Shown here piece after piece: positions 16,643 to 23,158 of a DNA stretch of 37,255 nt (within the stretch, counting starts at the first letter, position 1; each line of letters starts with the position of its first letter). This DNA comes from Paenibacillus alginolyticus DSM 5050 = NBRC 15375 (GTDB lineage: Bacteria > Bacillota > Bacilli > Paenibacillales > NBRC-103111). A program made the position numbers and the translations under genes. The notes under the pieces were generated by a model, which had not been told where the DNA came from, did no database searches, and was given only the letters and a program-made list of their open reading frames with translations. The stretch is taken from the NCBI RefSeq assembly GCF_000422905.1, contig NZ_AUGY01000082.1, positions 1-37,255 of the forward strand. The letters run 5' to 3'.

Positions 16643-17254
16643 TTATGTGTGAATGATCGGTGGAGGCGTGCTGCCGATCCCATAGAAAAACAAATGCACC
16701 ATTTCCTCGATCAACGTGTCCATATCCCCATGCTTCCCGGCATACTCCAGCACGGTGTCCGCCTGGCTCGTCAACATTTGCATATACATCATGATGGTGG
16801 ATGTAGACAGCGCCCCGGTGATTTCCCCATTTTTCTTGCCGTCTTCAATGAGCTGGATCACAAGCGGAACACCCTTGGTCATATATTCCTCTTTGAGAAA
16901 TTGCGTCATTTCTGGATCGTCGTTCCATATTTGCTTCATGACCTCAAGGCTGAACGTTCTGGATGATTTCTTCTTCTGGAAAACGATGTATTCGATCTTC
17001 TCCTTCAGAGAGTGAGTGCCGGAAAGGAACTCCCCAAACTCTTTCAACGCCGTCCGCGCATAATCTTTGAACACTTCCCGCACCAAATCATCCTTGCTGC
17101 CGAAGTAATTGTAGATGGTTACCTGCGATACGCCAGCCTCTTCGGCGATATCGGTGATCCGCAGTTTTCTGGGATCGGACGTTTTCAGCATATTCAAGGT
17201 CGCGTTCATGATTTTTTCTTTTTTTTGCTGGGCTCTTTTTTCATAGCCGTTCAT
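16643..17254 (-). CDS. TetR-family repressor of the adjacent ABC exporter
   Basis: A ~203-residue TetR protein: the N-terminal DNA-binding domain contains ITDIAEEAGVSQVTIYNYF followed by GSKDDLVREVF, and the remaining alpha-helical part is the ligand-binding/dimerisation domain. ATG at 17254 is supported by GGGTGATC 5-7 nt before it; the frame extends further upstream but through the operator region. The gene is divergent from an ABC ATPase/permease pair. Two nearly identical 26-bp palindromes lie in the shared promoter, one over its own -10 box, so it probably represses both itself and the transporter. The inducer is unknown; drugs or membrane-active compounds are typical for this arrangement. 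Confidence 0.9.
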   Translation of the reverse strand: MNGYEKRAQQKKEKIMNATLNMLKTSDPRKLRITDIAEEAGVSQVTIYNYFGSKDDLVREVFKDYARTALKEFGEFLSGTHSLKEKIEYIVFQKKKSSRTFSLEVMKQIWNDDPEMTQFLKEEYMTKGVPLVIQLIEDGKKNGEITGALSTSTIMMYMQMLTSQADTVLEYAGKHGDMDTLIEEMVHLFFYGIGSTPPPIIHT

Positions 17255-17280
17255 TCGGATCACCCGTTTTTTTGGAATAA

Positions 17281-17306
17281 TGAAATTATAGCATAAATAT
17301 ATTTCA
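17281..17306. promoter_or_regulatory. TetR operator copy 1, overlapping the tetR -10 box
   Basis: A 26-bp imperfect palindrome starting TGAAATTAT and ending ATATTTCA. On the minus strand it contains an extended -10 element TG-C-TATAAT (TATAAT at 17285-17290) for the TetR gene, so binding would block its own transcription. Confidence 0.7.
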
Positions 17307-17312
17307 AAAGTA

Positions 17313-17341
17313 TTGACGTCATGAACATTCAGCAGTAACAT
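17313..17341 (+). promoter_or_regulatory. Promoter of the ABC exporter operon
   Basis: TTGACG (17313-17318) and TAACAT (17336-17341) are 17 nt apart, between the two palindromic operators. Transcription would start just at or before operator copy 2. Confidence 0.6.
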
Positions 17342-17347
17342 AAGTTT

Positions 17348-17373
17348 TGAAATAATTATTAACTAATATTTCA
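17348..17373. promoter_or_regulatory. TetR operator copy 2, downstream of the ABC promoter
   Basis: A 26-bp palindrome of the same length and ends as copy 1: TGAAATAAT at the left and AATATTTCA at the right. It lies immediately after the -10 box of the ABC promoter, a classical repression position. Confidence 0.7.
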
Positions 17374-17401
17374 TAACTTTCATAATTGGAGGTGCCCGCG
17401 C

Positions 17402-18292
17402 ATGTTGACTGTTCAGCAGCTGACCAAAACATTCCCGAACGGAAAAGGGATTTTTGACGTATCGTTTTCGGTCAAAAAAGGAGAGGTGTTCGGATTTCTG
17501 GGGCCGAACGGGGCCGGCAAATCCACAACGATCCGGCATATCATGGGATTCATGAAACCGGATAAAGGCTCTGTGCAGGTTGGCGGACTGGATACCTGGG
17601 CTAAACAAGGAACCGTCCAGCGCTATATCGGTTATTTGCCCGGGGAGATCGCGTTTATTGAAGGGATGAGCGGGCGAACATTTCTGGATTTTATGGCGGA
17701 AATGCAAGGCTCGAAGCATTCCGCGCGGCAGGAGGAGCTGATCGACCGCTTCCAGTTTGACGTCCGGACCCCCATCCGCAAAATGTCGAAAGGTATGAAG
17801 CAGAAGGTCGGCATCGTCGCCGCTTTCATGCATCAGCCGGAGGTGATCATCCTGGATGAACCGACTTCGGGACTGGACCCGCTCATGCAGAAGGTGTTTA
17901 TTGATTTAGTATTGGAAGAGAAAGCCCGGGGCACAACGTTCCTCATGTCGTCGCACAGCTTCCCCGAAATTGAGCGGACATGCGATCGCGCGGCAATTAT
18001 TAAGGACGGGGTCATCCTTACCGTCAAGGATATCCATGAGCTGCAGTCGATGCAGCGGAAGTTGTTCGAATTGACGTTTGAACGTGCGGAGGATGCAGAA
18101 GCATTCGTACGGACTTCCGGCGTTACCGTCGAATCGCGGGAAGGCAACCGAGTGCGGGTGGCTGTGCAGGGTGAGTACACTCGGTTCCTCTCGGAGACGT
18201 CCAAATACCCAATCCGAAACCTGGACGTATTCACGCAAAGTCTCGAAGACGTGTTCATGAACTATTACGACCGGAAGGGGACCTTACAATGA
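17402..18292 (+). CDS. ABC transporter ATP-binding protein
   Basis: A 296-residue ABC-2-type exporter ATPase: Walker A GPNGAGKST near residue 38, a signature loop of variant form MSKGMKQK near 130, Walker B VIILDEPTSGLDP, and an H-loop SSHSF. The C-terminal 80 residues are an accessory domain typical of single-domain ATPases of drug, antibiotic or lipid exporters. It would energise the permease encoded next. ATG at 17402 is preceded by GGAGGTG at 7 nt. The gene overlaps the permease gene by 4 nt (ATGA), indicating coupled translation. The pair looks richer in GC than its neighbours, which may hint at acquisition, though this was judged only by eye. Confidence 0.93.
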   Translation: MLTVQQLTKTFPNGKGIFDVSFSVKKGEVFGFLGPNGAGKSTTIRHIMGFMKPDKGSVQVGGLDTWAKQGTVQRYIGYLPGEIAFIEGMSGRTFLDFMAEMQGSKHSARQEELIDRFQFDVRTPIRKMSKGMKQKVGIVAAFMHQPEVIILDEPTSGLDPLMQKVFIDLVLEEKARGTTFLMSSHSFPEIERTCDRAAIIKDGVILTVKDIHELQSMQRKLFELTFERAEDAEAFVRTSGVTVESREGNRVRVAVQGEYTRFLSETSKYPIRNLDVFTQSLEDVFMNYYDRKGTLQ

Positions 18293-19104
18293 ACTCCGCT
18301 CTCTATAAACACATGATGAAGATTCATATCAAAGGGATGATGAACTATGCGTTCGGATCCGCTTTTTATATCCTGCTCATGTTCTGGCTGTTCCCGAGCT
18401 TCGCAGGAAATAATGCGGCCTTAGATGAGTTGATCAAATCCTTGCCGCCCGGCATGACCAATGCGTTCAACTTGGGCAGCGGCTTCGGCACTGTGGAAGC
18501 ATTCATCTCAGGTGAATATTACGGCCTGCTTCTCGTTCTGATTGTTTCGATTTTTTGCATCATGTTCACCACACAGCTAATGGCGAAGCTGGTTGACCAG
18601 GGTTCAATGGCTTATTTGTTGGCTACGCCTACCACCCGTGGAAAAGTGGCCATAACGCAGGCAGCCGTTTTTCTGACAGGGCTTTTGTCCATCATGACGG
18701 TTACGACATTATGCGGGTTTGCCGGATATGCCATGTTTATAGGGAACTTAAGCGACTTTCACGGAGCGGCTTACCTACGGATGAACCTGGCCGCATTACT
18801 GCTGTTCTTCGCGGTCGGCGGAATCGCCTTTCTCGTCTCTTCTTTAGCCAACGACGAGAAGAAGGCGCTCGGCATATCGGCCGTGCTTACCTTCGGGTTC
18901 TTCAGCCTGGATTTTATCGGCAAGCTGAGCGAAAAAATCAATTGGATGCGCAAGCTGACGTACTTCTCGCTCTATGATCCGAGCGGCATCATTGGTGGAA
19001 AGACAGAAACAGCCGCGCTTGCTTGGTCGGTATTGATTGTTATTGGGCTCGTGACCTTTGCGGTAGGAATCGCGCTGTTCCGCAAACGTGATTTGCCTTT
19101 ATAA
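18289..19104 (+). CDS. ABC-2 type transporter permease
   Basis: The 271-residue protein has six hydrophobic segments (about 20-40, 75-98, 118-140, 150-180, 195-215 and 245-265) and no soluble domain. The layout is that of ABC-2 family permeases paired with single ATPases. An amphipathic N-terminus (MNSALYKHMMKIHIKG) precedes helix 1. It would form the membrane channel of an exporter with the preceding ATPase, under control of the TetR repressor. The substrate cannot be inferred. The ATG overlaps the stop of the ATPase gene. Confidence 0.88.
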   Translation: MNSALYKHMMKIHIKGMMNYAFGSAFYILLMFWLFPSFAGNNAALDELIKSLPPGMTNAFNLGSGFGTVEAFISGEYYGLLLVLIVSIFCIMFTTQLMAKLVDQGSMAYLLATPTTRGKVAITQAAVFLTGLLSIMTVTTLCGFAGYAMFIGNLSDFHGAAYLRMNLAALLLFFAVGGIAFLVSSLANDEKKALGISAVLTFGFFSLDFIGKLSEKINWMRKLTYFSLYDPSGIIGGKTETAALAWSVLIVIGLVTFAVGIALFRKRDLPL

Positions 19105-19191
19105 AGCATCGTTCCTACAAAAATAGGGTGGCACAACATTATGATTTTCCGCTATACTATAGCTATTCAATCAAGTTGGTCGTGAAGTACG

Positions 19192-19260
19192 CGCCGCTTT
19201 CATCTATGTTCGTAAGGAGTCAACTCCTCGTGAACATTAGTGAAAGCGGCGTTTTGTTTT
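19192..19260 (+). terminator. Long near-perfect 60-nt hairpin with U-tract
   Basis: Arms of about 29 nt pair around a CA loop: CGCCGCTTTCA/TGAAAGCGGCG, ATGTTC/GAACAT and AGGAGT/ACTCCT, separated by symmetric 3x3 internal loops. TTTTGTTTT follows. It may terminate the ABC operon 87 nt upstream, but its length and symmetry exceed those of the other terminators here. A TATACT box near 19153 could start a ~95-nt RNA ending at this hairpin. Confidence 0.65.
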
Positions 19261-19292
19261 AATCAAAACTCGCAGAGAAAGTTGGAATATCC

Positions 19293-19937
19293 ATGAAATT
19301 TGAGCAAGCATTCGAAGCTTTCATGACTTCGCAGATTGCAGCAGAGACGAACGGACGCAGACGAGAACGGTTAGAGCGGGGGCTCGGACATGCAGAAATG
19401 GAATTTCTGCGCTGCGTATGGTACCCGGCTGTAGGACATTTCGACTATCTCTACCCTGAATGGGAAGTGCGTGACTTCGCGAACGGCTATCGCTATTTGG
19501 ACCTCGCGTATATGCCAGGAGATGCTAGGTGTGTGATTGAGATTCAAGGCTATAGCTCCCATGCTCGCGATGTTGAGCTTTGGAGATTCAAAGACCTCTG
19601 TCTCCGACATTGCCATCTTGCATTGGATGGATGGCTTGTCATGCCTATCGCCTACCCATCAATTGTCGAGTCGTCAAAGCAGTGTCAGCAGCTTATTCTT
19701 TCAATTATAGGAAAGTTCATTTCATCCAATGTACCAGAGTCACTCTCTTGGCTAGAAAGCGAAACAGTCCGATTCGCGCGGAGACTATTGCGCCCATTCT
19801 CCCCTTCGGACCTTTCCGCTCATCTCCAAGTTAGTACAAGACACGCAAGAACGGTCTTGCACCTCTTATGCGAAAAGCAGCTATTAGCCGTAACGCGCGG
19901 ACAAGAGCGGGCTCGCATGTATCGGCTAAATTTGTAA
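19293..19937 (+). CDS. Unassigned protein: PD-(D/E)XK/Vsr-like domain fused to a winged helix
   Basis: I do not recognise a named family. Residues about 30-125 have a layout seen in Vsr/DUF559-like nuclease folds: a leading E in LGHAEMEFLR, then YRYLD70LAY, a short turn, CVIE83IQ85GY, H90 and RD93 followed by WRFKDLCL and a DGWLVMPIAY strand. D70 and E83-x-Q85 would be the metal-binding core; Q in place of K is known in some nucleases of this superfamily. Residues about 165-214 form a winged helix (PFSPSDLSAHLQVSTRHARTVLHLL, then a basic TRGQERARMY wing). The protein may be a sequence-specific nuclease or a regulator with an inactive nuclease fold. The start has only a weak ribosome binding site. 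It sits alone between a 60-nt palindrome and a four-copy repeat element. Confidence 0.6.
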   Translation: MKFEQAFEAFMTSQIAAETNGRRRERLERGLGHAEMEFLRCVWYPAVGHFDYLYPEWEVRDFANGYRYLDLAYMPGDARCVIEIQGYSSHARDVELWRFKDLCLRHCHLALDGWLVMPIAYPSIVESSKQCQQLILSIIGKFISSNVPESLSWLESETVRFARRLLRPFSPSDLSAHLQVSTRHARTVLHLLCEKQLLAVTRGQERARMYRLNL

Positions 19938-20063
19938 TGAATAGGGAAACTGGATCGTGTGGATTCTTTCTGATGAAATCCTCTTCAGCATTGGGTACCC
20001 AAATTAATTGGAAGGCCGACTTCACCTCGCATATCGGGACGAGTACATCACGACACTTCTGAA

Positions 20064-20241
20064 AGGGAACGTCAGTACGCTATTCGAGATAAATTGCCAG
20101 TTTAACTACATAGACGGAACTACGATCCCTTATTTCCCCTCTGAGTCAGCTTTTCAGCCAAAATTGGCAAAATAGCGAATCGACGTTCCCTCTACTCACT
20201 AAAAGACAGCTTTTTTGATAAATAGCGGATCGTAGTTCCCT
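20064..20241. repeat. Four copies of a ~21-bp repeat in two oppositely oriented pairs, 50-bp period
   Basis: Consensus AATAGCGNATCGNCGTTCCCT. Copies are at 20064-20084 and 20116-20135 (reverse orientation) and 20170-20191 and 20220-20241 (forward). The two members of each pair are offset by exactly 50 bp, and the pairs face each other across a centre near 20153. Copy 4 reads AAATAGCGGATCGTAGTTCC. It is a repetitive extragenic element rather than a CRISPR array. Confidence 0.75.
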
Positions 20242-20369
20242 TTCGTTGCTCGGCGAGCGATTCATGAGACGAATGATTGCTCTCTTCACTTCTCGACGAT
20301 AGCCTTCCGCAACCGATCATTGAGCGAATCTAGTCCTGTGGCGCTTGCCTACATCGGTTAGCGATCCAA

Positions 20370-20405
20370 ATAAAAAAGAAGGCCAGACTAATCGTCTGCC
20401 TTCTT
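20370..20405 (-). terminator. Terminator of the putB-rocA operon
   Basis: On the minus strand AAGAAGGCAGAC pairs with GTCTGGCCTTCTT (one bulged base) around a 5-nt loop and is followed by TTTTTATTT. It lies 8 nt after the rocA stop codon. Confidence 0.85.
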
Positions 20406-20412
20406 CTATTTA

Positions 20413-21981
20413 TTAAAGTTTGCGAGATGTCAGCTTCGCTTGTGTGAGAAGCATGAGGTAATCGTAACCGCCTGCTTTGGAATCCGTTCCCGACATGTTG
20501 AAGCCGCCGAAAGGATGTACGCCAACTAATGCGCCTGTGCATTTGCGATTGATGTACAAGTTACCGCAGTGAACCGTGTCTAATGCCTCAGAAATGCGCT
20601 CCTCATTCGTGGAGAAGTAGGAACCCGTCAAACCAAACTCTGTATCATTGTACATCGCGATGGCATCTTTCCAATCCTTCGCTTTAGCGATGGCCAAGAC
20701 AGGTCCGAAAATCTCTTCCTGCATAACACGCGCTTTGCCGCTTACATCACCGAACACCGTTGGTTGAATGTAATAGCCATTTCCTTCGGCCTTACCACCA
20801 CCTACGAGCAGCGCTCCTTCTGTTTTGCCAATTTCAATGTAATCCAGAATCCTGTCATAGGAGGTCTTATCAATGACCGGCCCTGCTGCGAAATTGTCCT
20901 CAGGCAGACCGCTTTGCAGTTGGTTCGTCAGAGCAACTACTTTGTCTACAACTACGTCGTAAACAGATTCAACAATGATTGCACGCGAACCAGCCGAGCA
21001 CTTCTGTCCTTGGAAGCCGAAAGCAGAAGCCACAATCGCAGCGGCAGCCGCGTCGAGATCCGCTGTTTCGTCCACGACAATACCGTCTTTGCCGCCCATT
21101 TCAGCAATAACACGCTTGATCCAAATTTGACCAGGCGCCACATCCGCGGCCAACTTGTTGATGCGTAAACCGATCTCTTTGGAGCCGGTAAAGCTAATGA
21201 AACGAGTCTTCGGATGAGTCGTTAAGTAGTCTCCTACTTCCGCACCGCTCCCTGGAATGAAATTAATTACACCAGCAGGAAGTCCAACTTCCTCCATAAG
21301 AGCCACGAATTTGTGAGCAATAACAGGCGTCGTTGAGGCTGGTTTCAGCAAAACAGTATTACCAGAAACAACCGCCGCAATGGTCATACCTACACAGATC
21401 GCTAGTGGAAAATTCCATGGCGGGATGATAACGCCAACGCCTAATGGGATATAACTAATTTGGTTGTTTTCACCGGGAATTTTGGCTAATGGCTGCGTCT
21501 CGTTGATTTGGCTCAAACGAATCATTTCGCGTGCATAGAACTCGATGAAATCAATTGCTTCAGCGGTATCTACATCCGCTTCTACATAATTTTTGCCTGA
21601 CTCCAGAATCATCAATGCTGAGAATTCATGCTTACGATCACGCATTAGCGCAGCAGCTTTAAATAAATATTCCGCACGCTCTCTTGCTGGAACCTTCTTC
21701 CAAGTTTCGAAAGTTTCGAGGGCAACATTCATCGCTTTTTCCGCAAGCTTCTGATCTGCTTTACTTACATATCCAATGATTTCGTCTACATTCCCCGGGT
21801 TAATCGATGTGATTTTTGCCTCGGTTACTACTTTCTCCGTACCGATATATAGCGGATATTCGCGTCCCAGCTCACTTTTCACTTTGGCAATAGCAGCTTG
21901 CATCGCCTTCACATTTTCCTCCAAGCCAAAATTTGTAAAAGGTTCATTTGCATACGGACTAACTTTCGTAAATGTATTCAT
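20413..21981 (-). CDS. rocA: 1-pyrroline-5-carboxylate dehydrogenase
   Basis: A 522-residue aldehyde dehydrogenase of the RocA/PruA class: IPPWNFPLAI and LLKPASTTP for NAD binding, FTGSKEIG, the general-base glutamate in VIAEMGGKDG, and the catalytic cysteine in GFQGQKCSAGSR. It oxidises glutamate semialdehyde/P5C to glutamate using NAD+, the second step of proline (and arginine) degradation. ATG at 21981 is chosen because GAGAGGAG lies about 9 nt upstream; an in-frame TTG at 21999 overlaps that site. It follows putB by 34 nt and ends at a strong terminator, so the two form an operon. Length matches B. subtilis RocA (about 515 residues). Confidence 0.95.
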   Translation of the reverse strand: MNTFTKVSPYANEPFTNFGLEENVKAMQAAIAKVKSELGREYPLYIGTEKVVTEAKITSINPGNVDEIIGYVSKADQKLAEKAMNVALETFETWKKVPARERAEYLFKAAALMRDRKHEFSALMILESGKNYVEADVDTAEAIDFIEFYAREMIRLSQINETQPLAKIPGENNQISYIPLGVGVIIPPWNFPLAICVGMTIAAVVSGNTVLLKPASTTPVIAHKFVALMEEVGLPAGVINFIPGSGAEVGDYLTTHPKTRFISFTGSKEIGLRINKLAADVAPGQIWIKRVIAEMGGKDGIVVDETADLDAAAAAIVASAFGFQGQKCSAGSRAIIVESVYDVVVDKVVALTNQLQSGLPEDNFAAGPVIDKTSYDRILDYIEIGKTEGALLVGGGKAEGNGYYIQPTVFGDVSGKARVMQEEIFGPVLAIAKAKDWKDAIAMYNDTEFGLTGSYFSTNEERISEALDTVHCGNLYINRKCTGALVGVHPFGGFNMSGTDSKAGGYDYLMLLTQAKLTSRKL

Positions 21982-22015
21982 ATAAGGGCTCCTCTCCAAA
22001 TGAAAAAATGGGGTA

Positions 22016-22930
22016 TTATTTAAACATATTTTTCAGAACAAACCAGACATTTGCTGGGCGCTCTGCTAACCTTCTCATGAAATATCCGAACCAATCTACA
22101 CCGTAAGGGACATAAACACGAACCCGGTACCCTTCTTTCACTAATTGCTTTTGCAAATCTTCACAAATCCCATAAAGCATCTGGAACTCAAACTGTTCAA
22201 TGAAAATAAAATTTGATCTTACAAATTCTTTCGTAAAATGAATGATCGCCTCGTCGTGGCTTGCAATAGCTGTATAATGACCGTTCAAAAGATGCTTTTG
22301 AATAATTTTTTTATAATTTTCATCAACTGCGCTTTTTTCTGGAAAAGCAACTTGCGGAGATTCCTTATAAGCACCTTTTACAAGGCGCAGATTGGCTCCG
22401 AGTGCATGTAAATCATCGATATCCTGCATGGTGCGGAACAAATAAGCTTGAATGACGATTCCTACGTTGTCATATTCTTGTCGAAGCTCTCTGTAGATAT
22501 CAAGGGAGATTTGACAATGCGCGTAATCCTCCATATCTATTCGCACGAAATTTCCATGCTGACGAGCGCAATCAAGAATACGTTTCATGTTGTTTACACA
22601 AAGCTCTCTACTGATATCTAGCCCAAGTGAAGTCATTTTAAGTGAAAGATTCGATTTGACGCCTGAGCTCGCAATCGCATCTAGCGTTTGAATACACATG
22701 GCAGCTGATTCCAAAGCTTCTTCTTCACTAAAGACGAACTCACCCAAATGGTCCAGTGTCGCAATGCGGCCATCTTGATTGAGTCCGCGCACAGCTTCGA
22801 TGGATTGCTGGATGGTTTCACCTGCTACAAAACGCGCTGCCCCAAAGCGTAAACCATACTTCTTGGCTAATCGATTCGCAGTTCGGCTCTTACCTAACGA
22901 TTGAAACATATTTTTCATGATGAGTTCCAT
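22016..22930 (-). CDS. putB: Proline dehydrogenase
   Basis: The 304-residue product is a monofunctional FAD-dependent proline dehydrogenase: LSLKMTSLGLDIS, VRIDMEDYAHCQISL, GIVIQAYLFRTMQD, LRLVKGAYKE and the C-terminal RVRVYVPYGVDWFGYFMRRLAERP motif that contacts substrate. It oxidises proline to P5C at the membrane, passing electrons to the quinone pool; RocA takes P5C to glutamate. ATG at 22930 has GGGGGAA upstream; ATG at 22918 is an alternative. It is divergent from a regulator gene, with TATAAT boxes and an inverted repeat in the shared region. Confidence 0.95.
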   Translation of the reverse strand: MELIMKNMFQSLGKSRTANRLAKKYGLRFGAARFVAGETIQQSIEAVRGLNQDGRIATLDHLGEFVFSEEEALESAAMCIQTLDAIASSGVKSNLSLKMTSLGLDISRELCVNNMKRILDCARQHGNFVRIDMEDYAHCQISLDIYRELRQEYDNVGIVIQAYLFRTMQDIDDLHALGANLRLVKGAYKESPQVAFPEKSAVDENYKKIIQKHLLNGHYTAIASHDEAIIHFTKEFVRSNFIFIEQFEFQMLYGICEDLQKQLVKEGYRVRVYVPYGVDWFGYFMRRLAERPANVWFVLKNMFK

Positions 22931-22949
22931 CTGCTATTCCCCCATAGGA

Positions 22950-23013
22950 ATTATACAATAGTGTTTAATTAATAATTTTATTATACACTTAATTTTAAAA
23001 TTTGAACACTATT
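22950..23013 (-). promoter_or_regulatory. putB promoter region with inverted repeat AATAGTGTT/AACACTATT
   Basis: Two TATAAT boxes are present on the minus strand (22980-22985 and 22950-22955). The first has TGTTCA 17 nt upstream (23003-23008). Perfect 9-bp inverted half-sites at 22957-22965 and 23005-23013 flank the promoter, one over the -35 box. They are candidate sites for the divergent activator. No -24/-12 (GG/GC) sigma-54 promoter was seen here. Confidence 0.55.
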
Positions 23014-23158
23014 TGTTTATGTGTATATTTTTCATATCTTTGAACAGTTTTTACTTCGTTCCCCTTATCATACTCACCATCTCGGCTTCCTGTGTTGAAT
23101 CCCGCTTGCTTTCATGGTAAATTTAAACCAAATAAACGCTACACAAATGAGGTCAATT

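Larger units (their letters stand above)
19938..20412. other. 475-bp non-coding region with an inverted/direct repeat element
   Basis: No supported gene was found. It contains the four-copy repeat at 20064-20241 and the rocA terminator at 20370-20405. The stretch 20250-20340 has imperfect GAGCGATTCAT-like inverted words but no clear structure. Confidence 0.6.

Noticed and set aside
17833..18258. Long antisense ORFs over the ABC ATPase gene (up to 141 aa)
   Set aside because: They are reverse-strand shadows of a GC-richer gene, with no ribosome binding site and no recognisable domain.
19192..19260. T-box or known riboswitch leader upstream of the nuclease-like gene
   Set aside because: No T-box sequence and no known aptamer features; it is one simple extended hairpin.
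20064..20241. CRISPR array (21-bp repeats with ~29-bp spacers)
   Set aside because: The copies are imperfect, run in both orientations and number only four; no cas genes are in the window.
22931..23113. Sigma-54 (-24/-12) promoter for putB
   Set aside because: No TGGCAC-N5-TTGC-like pair could be found on the minus strand in this region; TATAAT boxes are clear instead.
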